A DNA stretch of 64,000 bases from Globisporangium splendens (Eukaryota > Oomycota > Peronosporomycetes > Pythiales > Pythiaceae), in assembly GCA_006386115.1 (NCBI GenBank), contig VFIW01000024.1:124001-188000 (forward strand), in the 5' to 3' direction. Both the position numbers and the translations under genes were made by a program. Within the stretch, counting starts at the first letter, position 1, and the number at the start of each line of letters is the position of its first letter. A model generated the notes under the pieces. It did no database searches and was not told the origin of the DNA. It saw only the letters and a program-made list of their open reading frames with translations. Below, piece by piece: positions 45,256-56,944 of this stretch.

Positions 45256-46650
45256 CTAGATGAGGCTGGTCACCAGTTCGTACAGCGAGTCGGTAAACGT
45301 CTCAAGGGAAAACAAGTCACGTGCGCGCTTCTTGCCCTTGGCACCCATTTCCGCCACCCTTGCGGCATTTGCAGCGCCACAAACCTTCGCCATCGCGTCC
45401 GCGAATGCGTCAGCCGAACTCTTGCACAGGAATCCCGTCTCGCCGTCGACGATGGACTCGAGGGGTCCGCCGCTGTTGACGGCGATCACGGGCGTGCCGC
45501 ACGTCATCGCCTCCACGGGCACGATCCCAAAATGCTCCTTGCTTGGTGTGTACAGGATCGCCTGCGCCGTCGCGAGCAACTCTTTCTTCATAAGGTCCGA
45601 GACCGACGTCCGGAACTCGACATGGTCCGTCAGCGAATACTTGGCCACTTCGACCTGGAGCTCCTTCAGATGCTCCATGTTCTCCGTGTTGTTGGGATCG
45701 TACCCGCCGGCGATAATGAGCTTGACCGAGGCAAACACGTCGCTGTCGACGCGCGTTTTCAGTTCCGCGAGCGCGTGGATCGCCAATGCCACGTTCTTCT
45801 TGCGCTCGAACCGGTTGAGCGACACAAACAGCGTCGAGTTGCGCGGCGCCGAGGCCACAAACGTCTCAAACGCACTGACGTCCACGGGCGGGTACAAAAT
45901 GCCGAGCTCCTGCTTCTTCACGCGCGGGAACGTCTCTTCGAACACGGAGCGCGTGAATTTGCTGTTGACGACCACGAGATCCGACGCCGCCGTGCTGATC
46001 TCTTCGAGGAAATCCAGTGGCCAGCGGTACAAGCGCTTCAATAGTGAACCAGACTGGATGCTCAGCAGCTTGTCCGGGTAATGGCCGTAGAAGAGCACGG
46101 GTTTCCCGAAATACCGCAGCACGGGGATCGAAATGGACACTTGATCCACGAAGAACGCATCGATCTCGGCCGAGTACAGGAACCCGATCACGAGCGTCAC
46201 GTACATCACGCGCATCCAGGCACATGCAGCGTACAGTTTCCCAAAAATCGTCTTTGGCAGCCAATCGCCATACACTTTGACGCATCTCGCGAGCGGTCCG
46301 TCGCCCCTCGTTTCCTCAAAGCAGTGCGCGACATCGTGGTGCGCCGTGAACATCGTGACCGTCACGTTCTTCTTCTGCAGCGCGAGCATCGCGTTCACGA
46401 CGAGGTTTTCCGCGCCACCGATGCCGAAATCCGGGTGCACAAAGCCCACGCGCAGCTGCGGAGGAGGCGAATCATTCTTCTTATCGTCTTTCTTCTTCTG
46501 CTTGGTGGAGCACACGAGCCCGACCGCGAATGCGAAGCACACGTAGAGCGCCATGCTGATCGGCGCACTCACGGCCATCAGCACCAGTCGTGCGAGGATC
46601 GACAGGAACCCCATCGTGTTGCTTTCCTCAACGTGCGCGGGAGGGGGCAA
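45256..46650 (-). CDS. ALG2: ALG2, GDP-Man:Man1GlcNAc2-PP-dolichol alpha-1,3/1,6-mannosyltransferase
   Basis: Intronless, 464 aa, GT-B/GT4 fold. It adds the second and third mannoses to the dolichol-linked oligosaccharide on the cytosolic face of the ER, early in N-glycosylation. An N-terminal membrane anchor (~14-48) precedes the donor-fold start RVGFVHPDFGIGGAENLV. The acceptor half includes LFYGHYPDKLL. The C-terminal half has SLNRFERKKNV and the EX7E nucleotide-sugar motif (E372/E380 in EHFGIVPVE), followed by GGPLESIVDG. Length and motif order match known ALG2. MGFLS at codon 13 is an alternative start. The gene shares a 325-bp divergent spacer with the Sel1 gene. Confidence 0.92.
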   Translation of the reverse strand: MPPPAHVEESNTMGFLSILARLVLMAVSAPISMALYVCFAFAVGLVCSTKQKKKDDKKNDSPPPQLRVGFVHPDFGIGGAENLVVNAMLALQKKNVTVTMFTAHHDVAHCFEETRGDGPLARCVKVYGDWLPKTIFGKLYAACAWMRVMYVTLVIGFLYSAEIDAFFVDQVSISIPVLRYFGKPVLFYGHYPDKLLSIQSGSLLKRLYRWPLDFLEEISTAASDLVVVNSKFTRSVFEETFPRVKKQELGILYPPVDVSAFETFVASAPRNSTLFVSLNRFERKKNVALAIHALAELKTRVDSDVFASVKLIIAGGYDPNNTENMEHLKELQVEVAKYSLTDHVEFRTSVSDLMKKELLATAQAILYTPSKEHFGIVPVEAMTCGTPVIAVNSGGPLESIVDGETGFLCKSSADAFADAMAKVCGAANAARVAEMGAKGKKRARDLFSLETFTDSLYELVTSLI

Positions 46651-46975
46651 GTGCGCGAATGACCACCTTGGTGACGCCTTCGTGATGCAGTGGCTTCAAT
46701 GAGGTGTCACGTGGTGAGAGGGTGAAAATGGAGGAGGGGGCACAATTCTCCAGTTGCACTTTGAAAATTTCGGTATTTATGGTTCACTTCGCTGGAAATT
46801 TTCAAACGTCATGTGTCGCTTGAAAACTCCCTCTGTTTGCAACAGAGGTCGAAATACCGAGGCTAAATGCCGGTATTGAGTAGTAGAGTACGGTATACAC
46901 TCGATTAAGTGCGAATTGAGCATTCATTTCTGTGTGACCACAACAGCATCAAACTGCAGCGAGAGCGACACAAAC
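46651..46975. promoter_or_regulatory. Divergent promoter region ALG2 / Sel1 gene, with repeated CGGTAT motif
   Basis: CGGTAT, or its complement ATACCG, occurs four times: 46771-46776, 46854-46859, 46871-46876 and 46891-46896. The same core recurs in the next divergent spacer (50453-50476). It could be a shared regulator site; no factor is known to me. Confidence 0.4.
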
Positions 46976-48467
46976 ATGCTGAAGCGCATCCTTGGTGGCG
47001 GCCGGCAAGGCAACGCCGAGCGCGTGCGCCAAGTCAACCAGGTGCGCGCGCGCTCTGTGCAGCGCTGTACAGCTGCTTGATTGAGGCATCGGTCATCTCT
47101 CGCTCACGATGTTGTGCGCATTGCCGGCTATTTGCAGGAGCTCAATGATGTGCTGGCGAAAATGCGCCAATTGGGGCAACAATCGACGCTTGAGCAAGTG
47201 CGTTTGTAATTTCATTTGTAACGTAGTATGTGTACCTGATGCAACTAAGCTTGCATGTGTGTGCTGTGATTTGTGCGTGTATGCAGTTCGAAGCGTCTCC
47301 GTTGGTTGCGCGCTTGCAGACAGGGGTGCAGTACTGCCGTCTCGCGAACATGATTTACCAGAACGCGAACGAGAACCCACAGGAAGTGCGAAAAGCGTTG
47401 TTCCTCTGGCGCAAAGCGATGGACAAAGTACGTGCATTGGTTGACTCGTGTTAACTGTTTGTATGGGCGGTTACTCATGTAGAGGTCGCTATGCATGTGG
47501 AAACAGGGAAGCGAGCCTGCAAAGTTTAGCTATGCCATGTGCATGAAGAAAGGCATCGGTGAGCATGCGCATGGAGCCTTTGCGTATGCAGTGTTACACT
47601 TGTATGCTCACGAAATGTATGCTTTGCGTATGACTCAGGTTTTCCTGGGCAAGATGTTAACGGAGCCACTAAGTACTTTCAAGAGGTTGAGAGGTTCCAT
47701 TGTTTGTAGGTTGCAGTCTTCTTGTTGTGTGGCTGACACATGATTTTGCTGCAATGAAGCTAGCAGAAACTGGCCATGGATGGGGTTCGTTTGCATACGC
47801 GGATGCGCTCAGTAAGGGCGAAGGCACGCGGAAAAACGAGAAAAAGGCGTTTGAGTTGTTCAAGCGATGCGCCGAAGCGAACATTCCTCCTGCCTACATG
47901 AACGTCGCCAACATGTACACTTCTGGAATCGGTGTGGCCAAGGTGCGTAGCTGTTTGGTGTCCTTGTATGCCTTTGGTTTGCTTTGCCTGAATGATATTT
48001 TCTTTATGTAGAATGAAAGAGAAGCATTGAAATGGCTGCACAAGGCGGCTGAAGCAGGCGATCCGTCGGCGAAATCGCGGCTTGGTGAACTGTACTATCA
48101 CGGCAAGGGCGTCCCGCAGGATACGACAAAGGCGGTCGAGTTCTACAAAGATGCCGCGGCGCGTGGGATCATGACGGCGCAATTCAACTTGGGTTACCTG
48201 TACCTGACGGGGGATGGCGTGTCCAAGGACGATCTCCTGGCTGAGGCACTGTTCCGAAAGGCGGCCGATCAGGGTTTCGTCATGGCGATGGTGAACCTCG
48301 CGCAAATGTACCGTTCGGGTTATGGCCGAGTGCCTCAGGATGTGTCGTTGGCCAAGAAATGGCTCGAGCTCGCAGCTCCGCATGACCCGAACGCGAAAGA
48401 GCTGCTGCGCGTGCTGATTGAGAAAGAAGACTCGCCAAAGAAAGCAACCCAAGAGTCGAGTTCTTGA
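46976..48467 (+). CDS. Sel1-like repeat (TPR-like) protein
   Basis: Seven exons: 46976-47041, 47138-47197, 47287-47427, 47507-47558, 47639-47685, 47760-47942, 48012-48467. All joins keep phase; 334 aa. From residue ~90 a series of Sel1 repeats runs to the end (AMDKGSEPAKFSYAMCMKKG; AAEAGDPSAKSRLGELYYHG; AAARGIMTAQFNLGYLYLTG; AADQGFVMAMVNLAQMYRSG). These alpha-solenoids act as adaptors, as in ERAD subunit Hrd3/SEL1L. No signal peptide or membrane segment is present, so an ER role is not supported; it is probably a soluble scaffold. The acceptor before 47760 (AATGAAG) is weak. The gene is convergent with the transporter gene. Confidence 0.85.
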
Positions 48468-48586
48468 GGTTAAAGTAGAGAAACGAGAGAAATACACTAC
48501 ATCTAAGATAGAAAAGACTGGGCACTTCCAGCTGTGAAGCTGCTGGAAAATCTTGAGATACCTCGCACTTTATTCGTTGTATAGTA

Positions 48587-50125
48587 TCACAAGGCCAACA
48601 CCGACGCGAAGGCTTGGAACGTGCATGCAACGCACACGATGGAGCTGATGGCGAAGATCGCGTACGCCGTGAGTTTGCGCTTGTCCGTGTTTGGCTTCTT
48701 CTTGCGGATCATGGCGTACGAGATGCACGGCAAGACGTAGGAAATGAGGATCCCGACCGTCGAGCCCATCATGTTCCAGACCACAGCGACGCCCGGGAGC
48801 ACGAACGCCAGCGCCATGACGCCCGTGATGATCACAATCGTGAGCATGGCATGCACGGAGTTCGGAGCCAAGAACGACACCGACGGCGTCACGGCTTGGG
48901 GTAGCGCTGTGGGCGTCGTAAGAAGCCCCACATCTTCATCGTGTCTGGACGATTTCACGAACCCGCTCACGTACTTGCTCAAGCGAATGATGTTCAACCG
49001 GCACGGCTGCATGATCAGCGGCATGCTCAGCATGATCGTGACTAGCAGCCCGAGCCGTCCACAGTTGACGAGGTTGTCGTCGCTGCCAAAGTTGTTGAGG
49101 ATGTCGTCCTGGACACCAGTGGGGAATCGGTACGCGAACATGTACCCCATCGTGCCCACGATCATGTAGAAAACCCAGGTCGAGAACATCGTGGACGACA
49201 CAATCTTCTTCAGTCGATGGCGGGTTGGCTTGTGGAGCTCGCGGTACACTGGCAGCACATTAAAGTGGCACAGGAAGGACACGCTGATGATCGGGAACGC
49301 GTAGACCGGGTCTGCCCAGTTCGTGGGGAACCATTTCACCTCGACAGGGTTCGGATTGAGCATAGGATTCGCATCATCAGGTGGCTGGATCTGGGTCAAT
49401 GCACGGAAAGTGATCGCAATGGCGAGCACGAGCACCGACAGCAGGCTGAAGATCGACGTGAAGCGCAGCGCGTCCATCGAGCGTGCAAACAAAACGGGGG
49501 ACACGAGGCTGACGCAGAGCACCGTGAGAATATTCTTCTCCATCGTGGTGGTCTCACGGCCAAACAGGAACTGGCCGCCGAGGGAGCCGACAAGGTCCTT
49601 CATGAGAATCACATACGCGACCATCGTGAGAAACGTGAGCATCACAAGCAGCGTCACGGTGACCAAACCAGCCTTGGGACCAAGCGCCTTGCGCACGACT
49701 TCTTCATACGTCATCGCGCCGCCACGTCGGCTGCAACTCACGATCACGTACAGACTGAAGTTGGACGCCGCGGCAGAGATGATCATGAACACGACGGCGA
49801 GCACGATGCCGCACTTGTCAAACGCGTAGGGGAGCGACAGGATGCCGCCGCCGATGATCGTGGACACCAAGTTGAAGATCGCCGACGACGCCGTCGCTGT
49901 GCGCTCTTTGCTGTGCGGACCGGGAGAGAAGAACTCGTGGCTGCGGCGATTGCGCTCGTAGCGGTACACGCCCGGATCCACGAACGGACCGGTCGAGAGC
50001 GGCGCGTTCGCGGACGTGGGTGCCACGTCCAACGAGGAGTCGGCCGCTAGCTTCGTGGAGATGGAGGAGAGCGGCGCTGAAGCATTATCGTCGTCCTGGA
50101 TCGGCAGCGGCAACGAGGAGCTCAT
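48587..50125 (-). CDS. Amino acid transporter, AAAP family (SLC38/AVT-like)
   Basis: Intronless, 512 aa. A hydrophilic N terminus of ~95 residues is followed by about 11 membrane segments. The first carries the family signature AIFNLVSTIIGGGILSLPYA, with the unwound GGGI substrate site. Later landmarks are MTYEEVVRKALGPKAG, FPIISVSFLCHFNVLPVYRE (sixth segment region) and VLPGVAVVWNMMGSTVGIL. It is a proton- or sodium-coupled neutral amino acid carrier by family; substrate and membrane (plasma, vacuole or lysosome) cannot be told from sequence. Start ATG 50125 is the first in frame and leaves a divergent 400-bp spacer to the synthase gene. Confidence 0.9.
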   Translation of the reverse strand: MSSSLPLPIQDDDNASAPLSSISTKLAADSSLDVAPTSANAPLSTGPFVDPGVYRYERNRRSHEFFSPGPHSKERTATASSAIFNLVSTIIGGGILSLPYAFDKCGIVLAVVFMIISAAASNFSLYVIVSCSRRGGAMTYEEVVRKALGPKAGLVTVTLLVMLTFLTMVAYVILMKDLVGSLGGQFLFGRETTTMEKNILTVLCVSLVSPVLFARSMDALRFTSIFSLLSVLVLAIAITFRALTQIQPPDDANPMLNPNPVEVKWFPTNWADPVYAFPIISVSFLCHFNVLPVYRELHKPTRHRLKKIVSSTMFSTWVFYMIVGTMGYMFAYRFPTGVQDDILNNFGSDDNLVNCGRLGLLVTIMLSMPLIMQPCRLNIIRLSKYVSGFVKSSRHDEDVGLLTTPTALPQAVTPSVSFLAPNSVHAMLTIVIITGVMALAFVLPGVAVVWNMMGSTVGILISYVLPCISYAMIRKKKPNTDKRKLTAYAIFAISSIVCVACTFQAFASVLAL

Positions 50126-50532
50126 GATGCACTCTCTGTCGGGGGATGCAGATTCTGAAATTCTGATGATGAGGGTGTTCTTCGCGGCTGGTTTGGAACG
50201 AACATAAAGCAGTACTCGACTGGCTGCATTTAATAAAGTGCGAGCACAGGTTTAAGGAACCCTCATGAATGCATAACGTTAGTGATTTTATGGTGTATGT
50301 TTTTCATGCAATACTACAATCATTTAGAGTGCAATGTATTAATTCCTATTTGCAGATAATAGTGATGCTGCTGCGGGGGTGAAAGGAGCGATTGCGTTTG
50401 CCTGGCACCCAAAATTCGCGAAACAATGCCCAAATTATTGGGTACTTCAACAGATACCGGTTTTTAAAGCGGTATTCGTGCTTGTTTTTTGACGATCTAT
50501 GCAACGTTGGTGGTCAATTGGTCAAAGCGGAA
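50126..50532. promoter_or_regulatory. Divergent promoter region, transporter / 3-oxoacyl-ACP synthase
   Basis: Holds GATACCGG at 50453 and GCGGTATTCG at 50469, the same core as in the 46651-46975 spacer. No gene is present. Confidence 0.35.
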
Positions 50533-52656
50533 ATGCTCGCCAGCATCCACGTCCAGCGCCATGCGCCGCGCCACGTCGCGCGCGGGTTCTCGCAGCTCGC
50601 GTTCGGAGCGCCACCTGCGGCGCCAACGCGTCGCGTCGTCGTCACGGGTCTCGGCGCAGTGACGCCCTTTGGCGTTGGCGTGCAGCACTCGTGGGATGCG
50701 CTCATGCGCTCCCAAAGCGCCATCAAGGTATCGATCAGACTGTGATGCGCTTTTTCCGATGGGGAAACGTGCGCTAACTATTGGACTTGAATGATATTCT
50801 AATACTGCAGACTATCGAGTCGTTTGATACTGAAGGATTGGCGTGCTCCATCGCAGCGCAAGTGCCCCGCGGAGACGGCGAGCATGCGTTCCGAGTCCGC
50901 GATTTCGCCAACCCCAAGAACCTCCGCAGTCAAGAGGTGGATTTCATTGGGTTCGCGCTTGCTGCTGGTACGAAACACGGCGATTCACGCATTCGTTAGT
51001 CGGTTGATACTCTAGTCTAATTGTAATCCTGGTTATCGCTGTTTGACTTGTTGTGCAGCGAAAGAGGCGATTGCGGACTCCGGATGGACTCCAAACTCGG
51101 ACGAAGAGCGTGAACGCGCGGTATGCGACTGAATTCACGCGCTCGTAGCTGCTGTAGGAAGCTCTCTGATGTGTAAGAGATGTCCGCACTTTGCATAGGG
51201 TGTCGCGATTGGAGCGGGTATTGGCAACATCCAGGAGATCGTCGACGTTGGGCAACTTGTCCACGAAAAGGTACGATCACATTGTGCATTTCCTCGATCA
51301 CTATGTCCGTTTATACCGCCATAGCAATGATCGCGTAACTGATCACAATGTCTGTTTGGTTGGCATTCTTCCCACGCTTGCAGAAATACCGTCGCGTGTC
51401 GCCCTTTTTCATCCCTCGGATCCTCATCAACCTTGCTGCGGGCCACGTCAGCATTGAACATGGGTTGAAGGTGCGTATCTTCATGGAAGCTCATTTGCCG
51501 GGAAAGCGAGTGGGGCTGACAAGGAGTGTCCCATCGATGGCTTATATGCACACACCTGTAGGGTCCAAACCATTCGTGTGTGACTGCGTGCGCAACTGGA
51601 AGTCACAGCATTGGTGATGCGTTTCGCTTCATCCGCCATGGTGACGCCGACGTCATGGTCGCAGGTGGAACTGAGGCCAGCATCAACGAGATCTCGATCT
51701 GCGGATTCCTGCGATCGCAAGCGCTTTCCACCAAGGTATGTGAGAACATCCGGCAGTTTGCTTGTCTACTTGCCTGATGGTGGCTGCTTCACGATATCTG
51801 TTTTATTAGTTCAATGACCGTCCGGCGGAAGCATCTCGTCCATTTGACACCCAACGTGATGGATTCGTCATGGGCGAGGGGGCTGGCATCGTTGTGCTGG
51901 AAGAGTACGAGCACGCCAAGAAGCGTGGTGCGCGCATCTACGCTGAAGTTCGCGGCTACGGACTCAGTGGAGACAGTCACCACATGACGGCTCCACCAGA
52001 AAACGGCGACGGTGCACGACGGTACGCGTTATCAATACTCATGTTTCTTTTTTGTCGTGAGTGAATGACTGACCTAGCAACCCTGCCGTCAAACTTCAAA
52101 ACGATATAGTGCGATGAAAGCCGCAATTGCACAGTCGGGTTTTGCGCTCTCCGATATCGGATACATCAATGCACATGCCACGTCGACTCCACTTGGCGAT
52201 CGCGCGGAGAATTCAGCGGTGAAGGAACTGTTTGGCGACCATGCACAACATCTCGGCTTTTCATCGACGAAGGTATGCGGACGATACTGGCTAATCTTGT
52301 TCGAACTGTTTGCTGACGCTTTTGCCGTTTGTGCTTTTCATGTACAACCAGGGTGCTGTGGGTCACTTGCTCGGTGCCGCTGGCGCTGTCGAAGCAATCT
52401 TTGCGATCAAAGCACTTCACCACGTAAGTTTTCATTGCCATCTTCTATGCCACTGCAATGACTCTAATACTTGCTGGCTGCATTCATCTGAACCATCCAG
52501 AATGTGATGCCACCGACGCTCAATCTCCACGAAACGACCGAGGAGTTCACGCTCAACTATGTGCCGAACCAGCCACAAGAGAAAGAATTGCGCGCAGTCT
52601 TGTCGAACTCGTTCGGGTTTGGCGGAACAAACTCCAGTCTTTGCTTCTCGAAGTAA
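50533..52656 (+). CDS. OXSM: Mitochondrial 3-oxoacyl-[acyl-carrier-protein] synthase (KAS I/II)
   Basis: Ten phase-consistent exons: 50533-50727, 50811-50967, 51059-51120, 51199-51270, 51384-51470, 51562-51735, 51810-52021, 52110-52272, 52352-52423, 52501-52656; 449 aa. Residues 1-30 are a basic, amphipathic mitochondrial-type presequence ([20 protein letters not shown]). [15 protein letters not shown] opens the condensing-enzyme fold. The catalytic Cys lies in TACATGSHS (codon 51589-51591), with His in [11 protein letters not shown] and in [12 protein letters not shown], and the closing loop SFGFGGTN. It condenses malonyl-ACP with acyl-ACP in type II fatty-acid synthesis, which supplies octanoate for lipoate. 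The dense intron pattern contrasts with its intronless neighbour. All three active-site residues are present. Confidence 0.92.
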
Positions 52657-52757
52657 TCCACCACCTTGAAGACAATAACGACTCGTTTGATGATGTCTAT
52701 TTCCACATCGACCGCACTCAGTAAATCACAAATTACCGACTTCATGCATGCTTCTCT

Positions 52758-55700
52758 CTATGATTGAACTTGATACTCAGAGGATGAAGGTGGAGGCTTT
52801 TCAGCAGGGTTGTACGCAGAATGTCGAGGGTGCGAATCGGCTATAGGGGATCTGTAATCAATTGAATTGGTGCGACTCTGGCTACGGGAATGCTGCAACG
52901 AGCCACAGCTGCCTTCTCGATATTCGTCCAGCTTCTTGCGGCACAACTGAAAAACAGCACCAACCGATCAGTCAGCAACAATGCATGCACTAGCAAACAC
53001 AGTCCACGGCTGACTCACCGAAACTTCTCGCTCCATTCTGGTCTTCTCTATAGTCAATCGTTCAATTGACGTTCTCATTTCACGTTCTTGACGATAAAAT
53101 TGCTGTTGTTTTGACAATGCAATCGTGAGCTGGGCACTCAATTCCGTTATTTTCCGGTCACCATCGTCGCAGGCATGCTCACGCTCAACTAAAACCTCTT
53201 TGACTTATGCTAGATCTCGTGTCAGCTGCTGAAGTTGTAGCGAGTACACCGAACATTTCGCTTCAGCTTCCTGTCGGATTTTCTCCGTTCGAGTTCGCTC
53301 TTCTTTCAGAGAATTGATTCTTTCTTTCAGGCTTTCCACTTCCGCAACCAGCCGTGCCTCCATACGCTCACGTTCGCTACGAGAGGCATCAAGTGCTGAC
53401 GCGGACTCCTTTCTTGACTGGGAGAGTTTGTATTCGAGTTCGGCAATTTGAGATCTCAGCTCGCGATTCTGCTGATGGACTGAGTCTAGCTATTTCGTGA
53501 ATCGGCTGGCGCAATCACCTTTCACTTTCTGAAGTTCACCATTGATAATTTGGATCCTCTGACTCTTCTCTTCTGTTTCTCCCTTTAGTTCTCGAGCGTC
53601 TGTACGACGCATGTCGACTTCTCTTTCCAATGAGCTCAATTTTTCCTGTCAGAAGCACATTGTAATTGAGTATAAAACCAAGGCTATCCTCACTTTCACA
53701 TCTGCATATGCACGCGTGAGGCAAATACACCCACATTCAGCTCCTGCGTGCGCTCGCGGTACTCGTTGCGAAGTTTTCCAAGTTCTTCCTCTTTTGCTCG
53801 CAGCTTCTGAAGATACTCCGCTTCCAGATGGCTCGACTACACAATTTCATGTCAGTTAGATTGCATCAAAGGCATCAGTCAATAGAAACAGTACTGCACT
53901 GAAGGTTACCAGATCCTTTGCTTCTTCTGCACATGCCGCCCTCTCCAAATTGCTTTAGCTTCTTCTGCAATTGCAAAAGAGAAGCCAGCATTGCGATTTA
54001 AATAGCACAACAGCATGCAGTCAAATTTCAAGCGCACCTCAAACACATCGGACGCTTCTTTCGATCGTCGTATTGCATCCGACAGCTTTTTCTCTGCTTC
54101 TTTTTGGTTTTTAACAGCAAACTCCTACAATTTTTGTGCATCACATTTCAAAGGTGAGATCAACGCATCAATAAAACTAATCCAGCTGTAAGTCTACCCA
54201 CCAGTTTCACTCGCAACTGAGCGACTTCAGAGTTCAAGAATCGAACTTCCTCTTCTCGAGTGTGCAGTTCGACTTCATGCCTTCGCTTGCTTGCACCAAA
54301 AGTATCTCCTTGTATCTTGAGATGTTCTGCTGTTTGCTGTCGCAGTTTTTCTAGCAAACGAGCCACCTCTCGCCGACCTTGTGTTTCACGCGCTGCAATC
54401 TGAGTCCACCAAATCAAGACAGCAAGTAGATGCCAACCCAAGCGAGGTTAGTATTTCAAAGCGGCTATGAGGCAGCAACAGCATGCTCTGATTACGACCA
54501 ACCTGCTCCTTTTCAAGTATTACTTCTTCCACTTTTGCTTTGCAGTCTGACTCGAGCTTTACGCAAGCATACACAACGCCAGTTGTTGGGTACGACCAAT
54601 TTGCCATACAAGAGACAGCGCCAGCCGTACCTCAGCCACAGACTCTTCGCGATTGCAATATTGAGCGAGCTGCTTTTCCATACTATTTAGCACGTTCAGC
54701 ATGCCTTCGCAATCTTGTCGCGCAGACTCAAGATCGACTTGCAGTGTCCGGTTCTTTTCTTCGAGTTTGCCAATGGCTCGTTCTTTATGTTCTACAACGT
54801 TGTTCAGCTCGCGAAGCCGAGCGCACACGTTCTGATATCGATTCGAGAAAATCTCGCCCTTTCGCTCTGCGTTTTTCTTCACCGTGCTGAGGAGCGACTC
54901 ATACTCCACCATTTGATTCTCCAGATGCTTACGCTCCGAGCGCAACATGTCTGATTGCTGGGTCAACGCCTCTTTGCGGCTTTCCAATTGCGCCATCGTT
55001 GCTGCGTATTGTTGCAATTGCTGCTCACATCGAACTTTTTCGTCGCGAATCGATTCACACGAATCTCGTAGCTCTTGCAACACCAGCGTGACCTGATTGA
55101 AATTCTGCCCCATGACTTGAAGTTGATCATCACGATCGGTGAGTTCCTTCCGGATTGCACACAGTTCGTCATCTTGTAGCGAGACTTGTTCCATCAGCAT
55201 GTTGTTTTCCTAGAGTGATCAGTTCAGGTAAGGCACAGGTCGGCATGCCGAGACCGCAATGAGCCCGAGCGAGCCACGCAATACAATAGCACTCACCGAC
55301 ATCAGGACATCGATGCGCTCATTGATCTCATTTAAATACTCTCCATTTTCTTGCATCATAATGAAATCGTCGTTCGCCAACTGCACGTCTTTAGGTTCAT
55401 GTTGCATCCGCAACATCTCTTTCTCAGCGGTGGCCTCCATTTCCCTGAAACAGGAGCAATCACAACAAGACCACAATGGCGTCAGCATCAGCAGCATGTT
55501 GACAAAAACATGCCTATGCGTAAACGCACTGTCGCAGCGATGTGTTTTCCTTTGCGAGGCTCTCGGCGCGCGCAACAATTCGATCCATGGCCTTCTTGTT
55601 TTCTTCAACGCTTCGCTCCTAATTCAACCGGTCATGTAGTAGTGGCACCAGCGTTAGGAATAATTGGTTCTGGTGCCGATATAATGGAAAATGAATCCAA

Positions 55701-56366
55701 TTGCACTCCTCGAGCACATACCAGCTCGTAAATCTTCGGGTCGTACGCTTGAAGCAGTGGGTCCGTGTATTCTTTTGACGTCAGCCACGGTGCCAGGCGA
55801 TCGAGCTTCCCATACGGCAACCTCGATTCGCCTCCTTGTTCCCCTTCAAAATTGTCGGGATTCGTTTCTGCTGCCATGCGCTCATACTGCTCAGCCAGTC
55901 CCTGTGGATCTGTGAGCGCCTTGAGCTTCTCCAGTTCGCCATGCCTCTGCAGCACCACGCGCAGTTGGTTCAGGATCCGCTCCACATACTTTGTCAGAAA
56001 CTCCTTTTCGTCTTGCAGCTGCGCAAGTTGAAGATGGCAGCTCGACGTCGGCGCGCACTGGAAGCCCTCAAACACAGCCGTATACGCCGGTGTTGCCGTC
56101 TTCCCGGAACCTGCAGCAATGTTGTTGTCGTTGCTGGAGGCAGTAGCCGTCGTCGGGTGAAGATATGGGGGAATAGTCGCACTGGCGGCATCGCGCGGAC
56201 GGCCCGCATGCGTCGAGAAGAACGGGATGCCGCCGCCATTGGGAGGGATCGTCTGGCGCTCGAGCCGCTTGGAGCGCGCCGCCTGCGGTCCCGCACTCGG
56301 GTCCTCGCAGGTGAACAGGCCCTCGATCGGCATGACCGACGCAGTGTCAACTCCCGAGAGGCTCAT
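52758..56366 (-). pseudogene. CEP89/CCDC123-like coiled-coil centriole protein, two stops and one frameshift
   Basis: Eleven exons can be drawn: 55722-56366, 55530-55618, 55297-55444, 54631-55209, 54503-54556, 54202-54399, 54038-54124, 53910-53964, 53735-53836, 53019-53645, 52758-52946 (about 923 codons). After a disordered N terminus the protein is coiled coil from ~190 to 860. The block DPLLQAYDPKIYELERSVEE resembles the conserved CEP89 core, a distal-appendage protein needed for cilium assembly; this assignment is tentative. Exon 8 has one extra T (53947-53949). Exon 10 has TAG 53490-53492 and TAA 53205-53207, both inside clear coiled coil with the frame intact on either side. All splice sites survive, so decay is recent or the lesions are assembly errors. 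Confidence 0.6.
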
Positions 56367-56944
56367 CGCACGCTCATGAGCGCATTTCTGCGCGGGGAAC
56401 TGTATGGGACGCGGAATGACCCGAAAGGCTGCGCAGAAGGGCGCACGTTCGTTTTGGTCCGCCCTGAAAGGTTGAATGCGTAAAGTGTGGGACAATCGCG
56501 GATGGGGTGCACCTCTGGCTCTCTGTATGGGTGGGGCAAACGTCTTTTCCCCCACTCAACCCTCGGTCGCAGTGCTAGTGCAAATTGCTGCAAACAGGAT
56601 TCAATGACCCATGTGGTATATACCGCGTGTAAACAATATCCCACCGTTGTTTCTTCGGTCGCCCCATCTCCGTGGTTCCTTCTTTTTCGAGGTTTTTTCG
56701 TTTAAACCATACAAACGGCGAGGTTTTTTGTCCTCATACTTTCTTTTCCTTTCAGAGGAGTGATGATCGGTGCGCGGGGGCGAACACTCCCGCACTCACT
56801 CACTCACAGTTGAACAAGCTGCTTGGCGCGGAAGTCCATACAAACGCCCATACAAATTTGAAAACAAGCGAGCCACCACGCGTTCGCGCCTCGTACGACA
56901 GCACTGCAGGCAGAGACAACGAGAGAGGGCGGCAACAGCCCAAC
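56367..56944. other. Divergent spacer, coiled-coil gene / capping-like gene
   Basis: CACTCACTCACTCA near 56793 and other short repeats are present; no gene or clear core promoter is recognised. Confidence 0.4.

Noticed and set aside
45532..46662. Plus-strand ORFs opposite ALG2
   Set aside because: Shadow frames of a recognised gene; no domain.
49217..50050. 277-codon plus-strand ORF opposite the amino acid transporter
   Set aside because: His/Arg-rich complement of hydrophobic codons; no domain.
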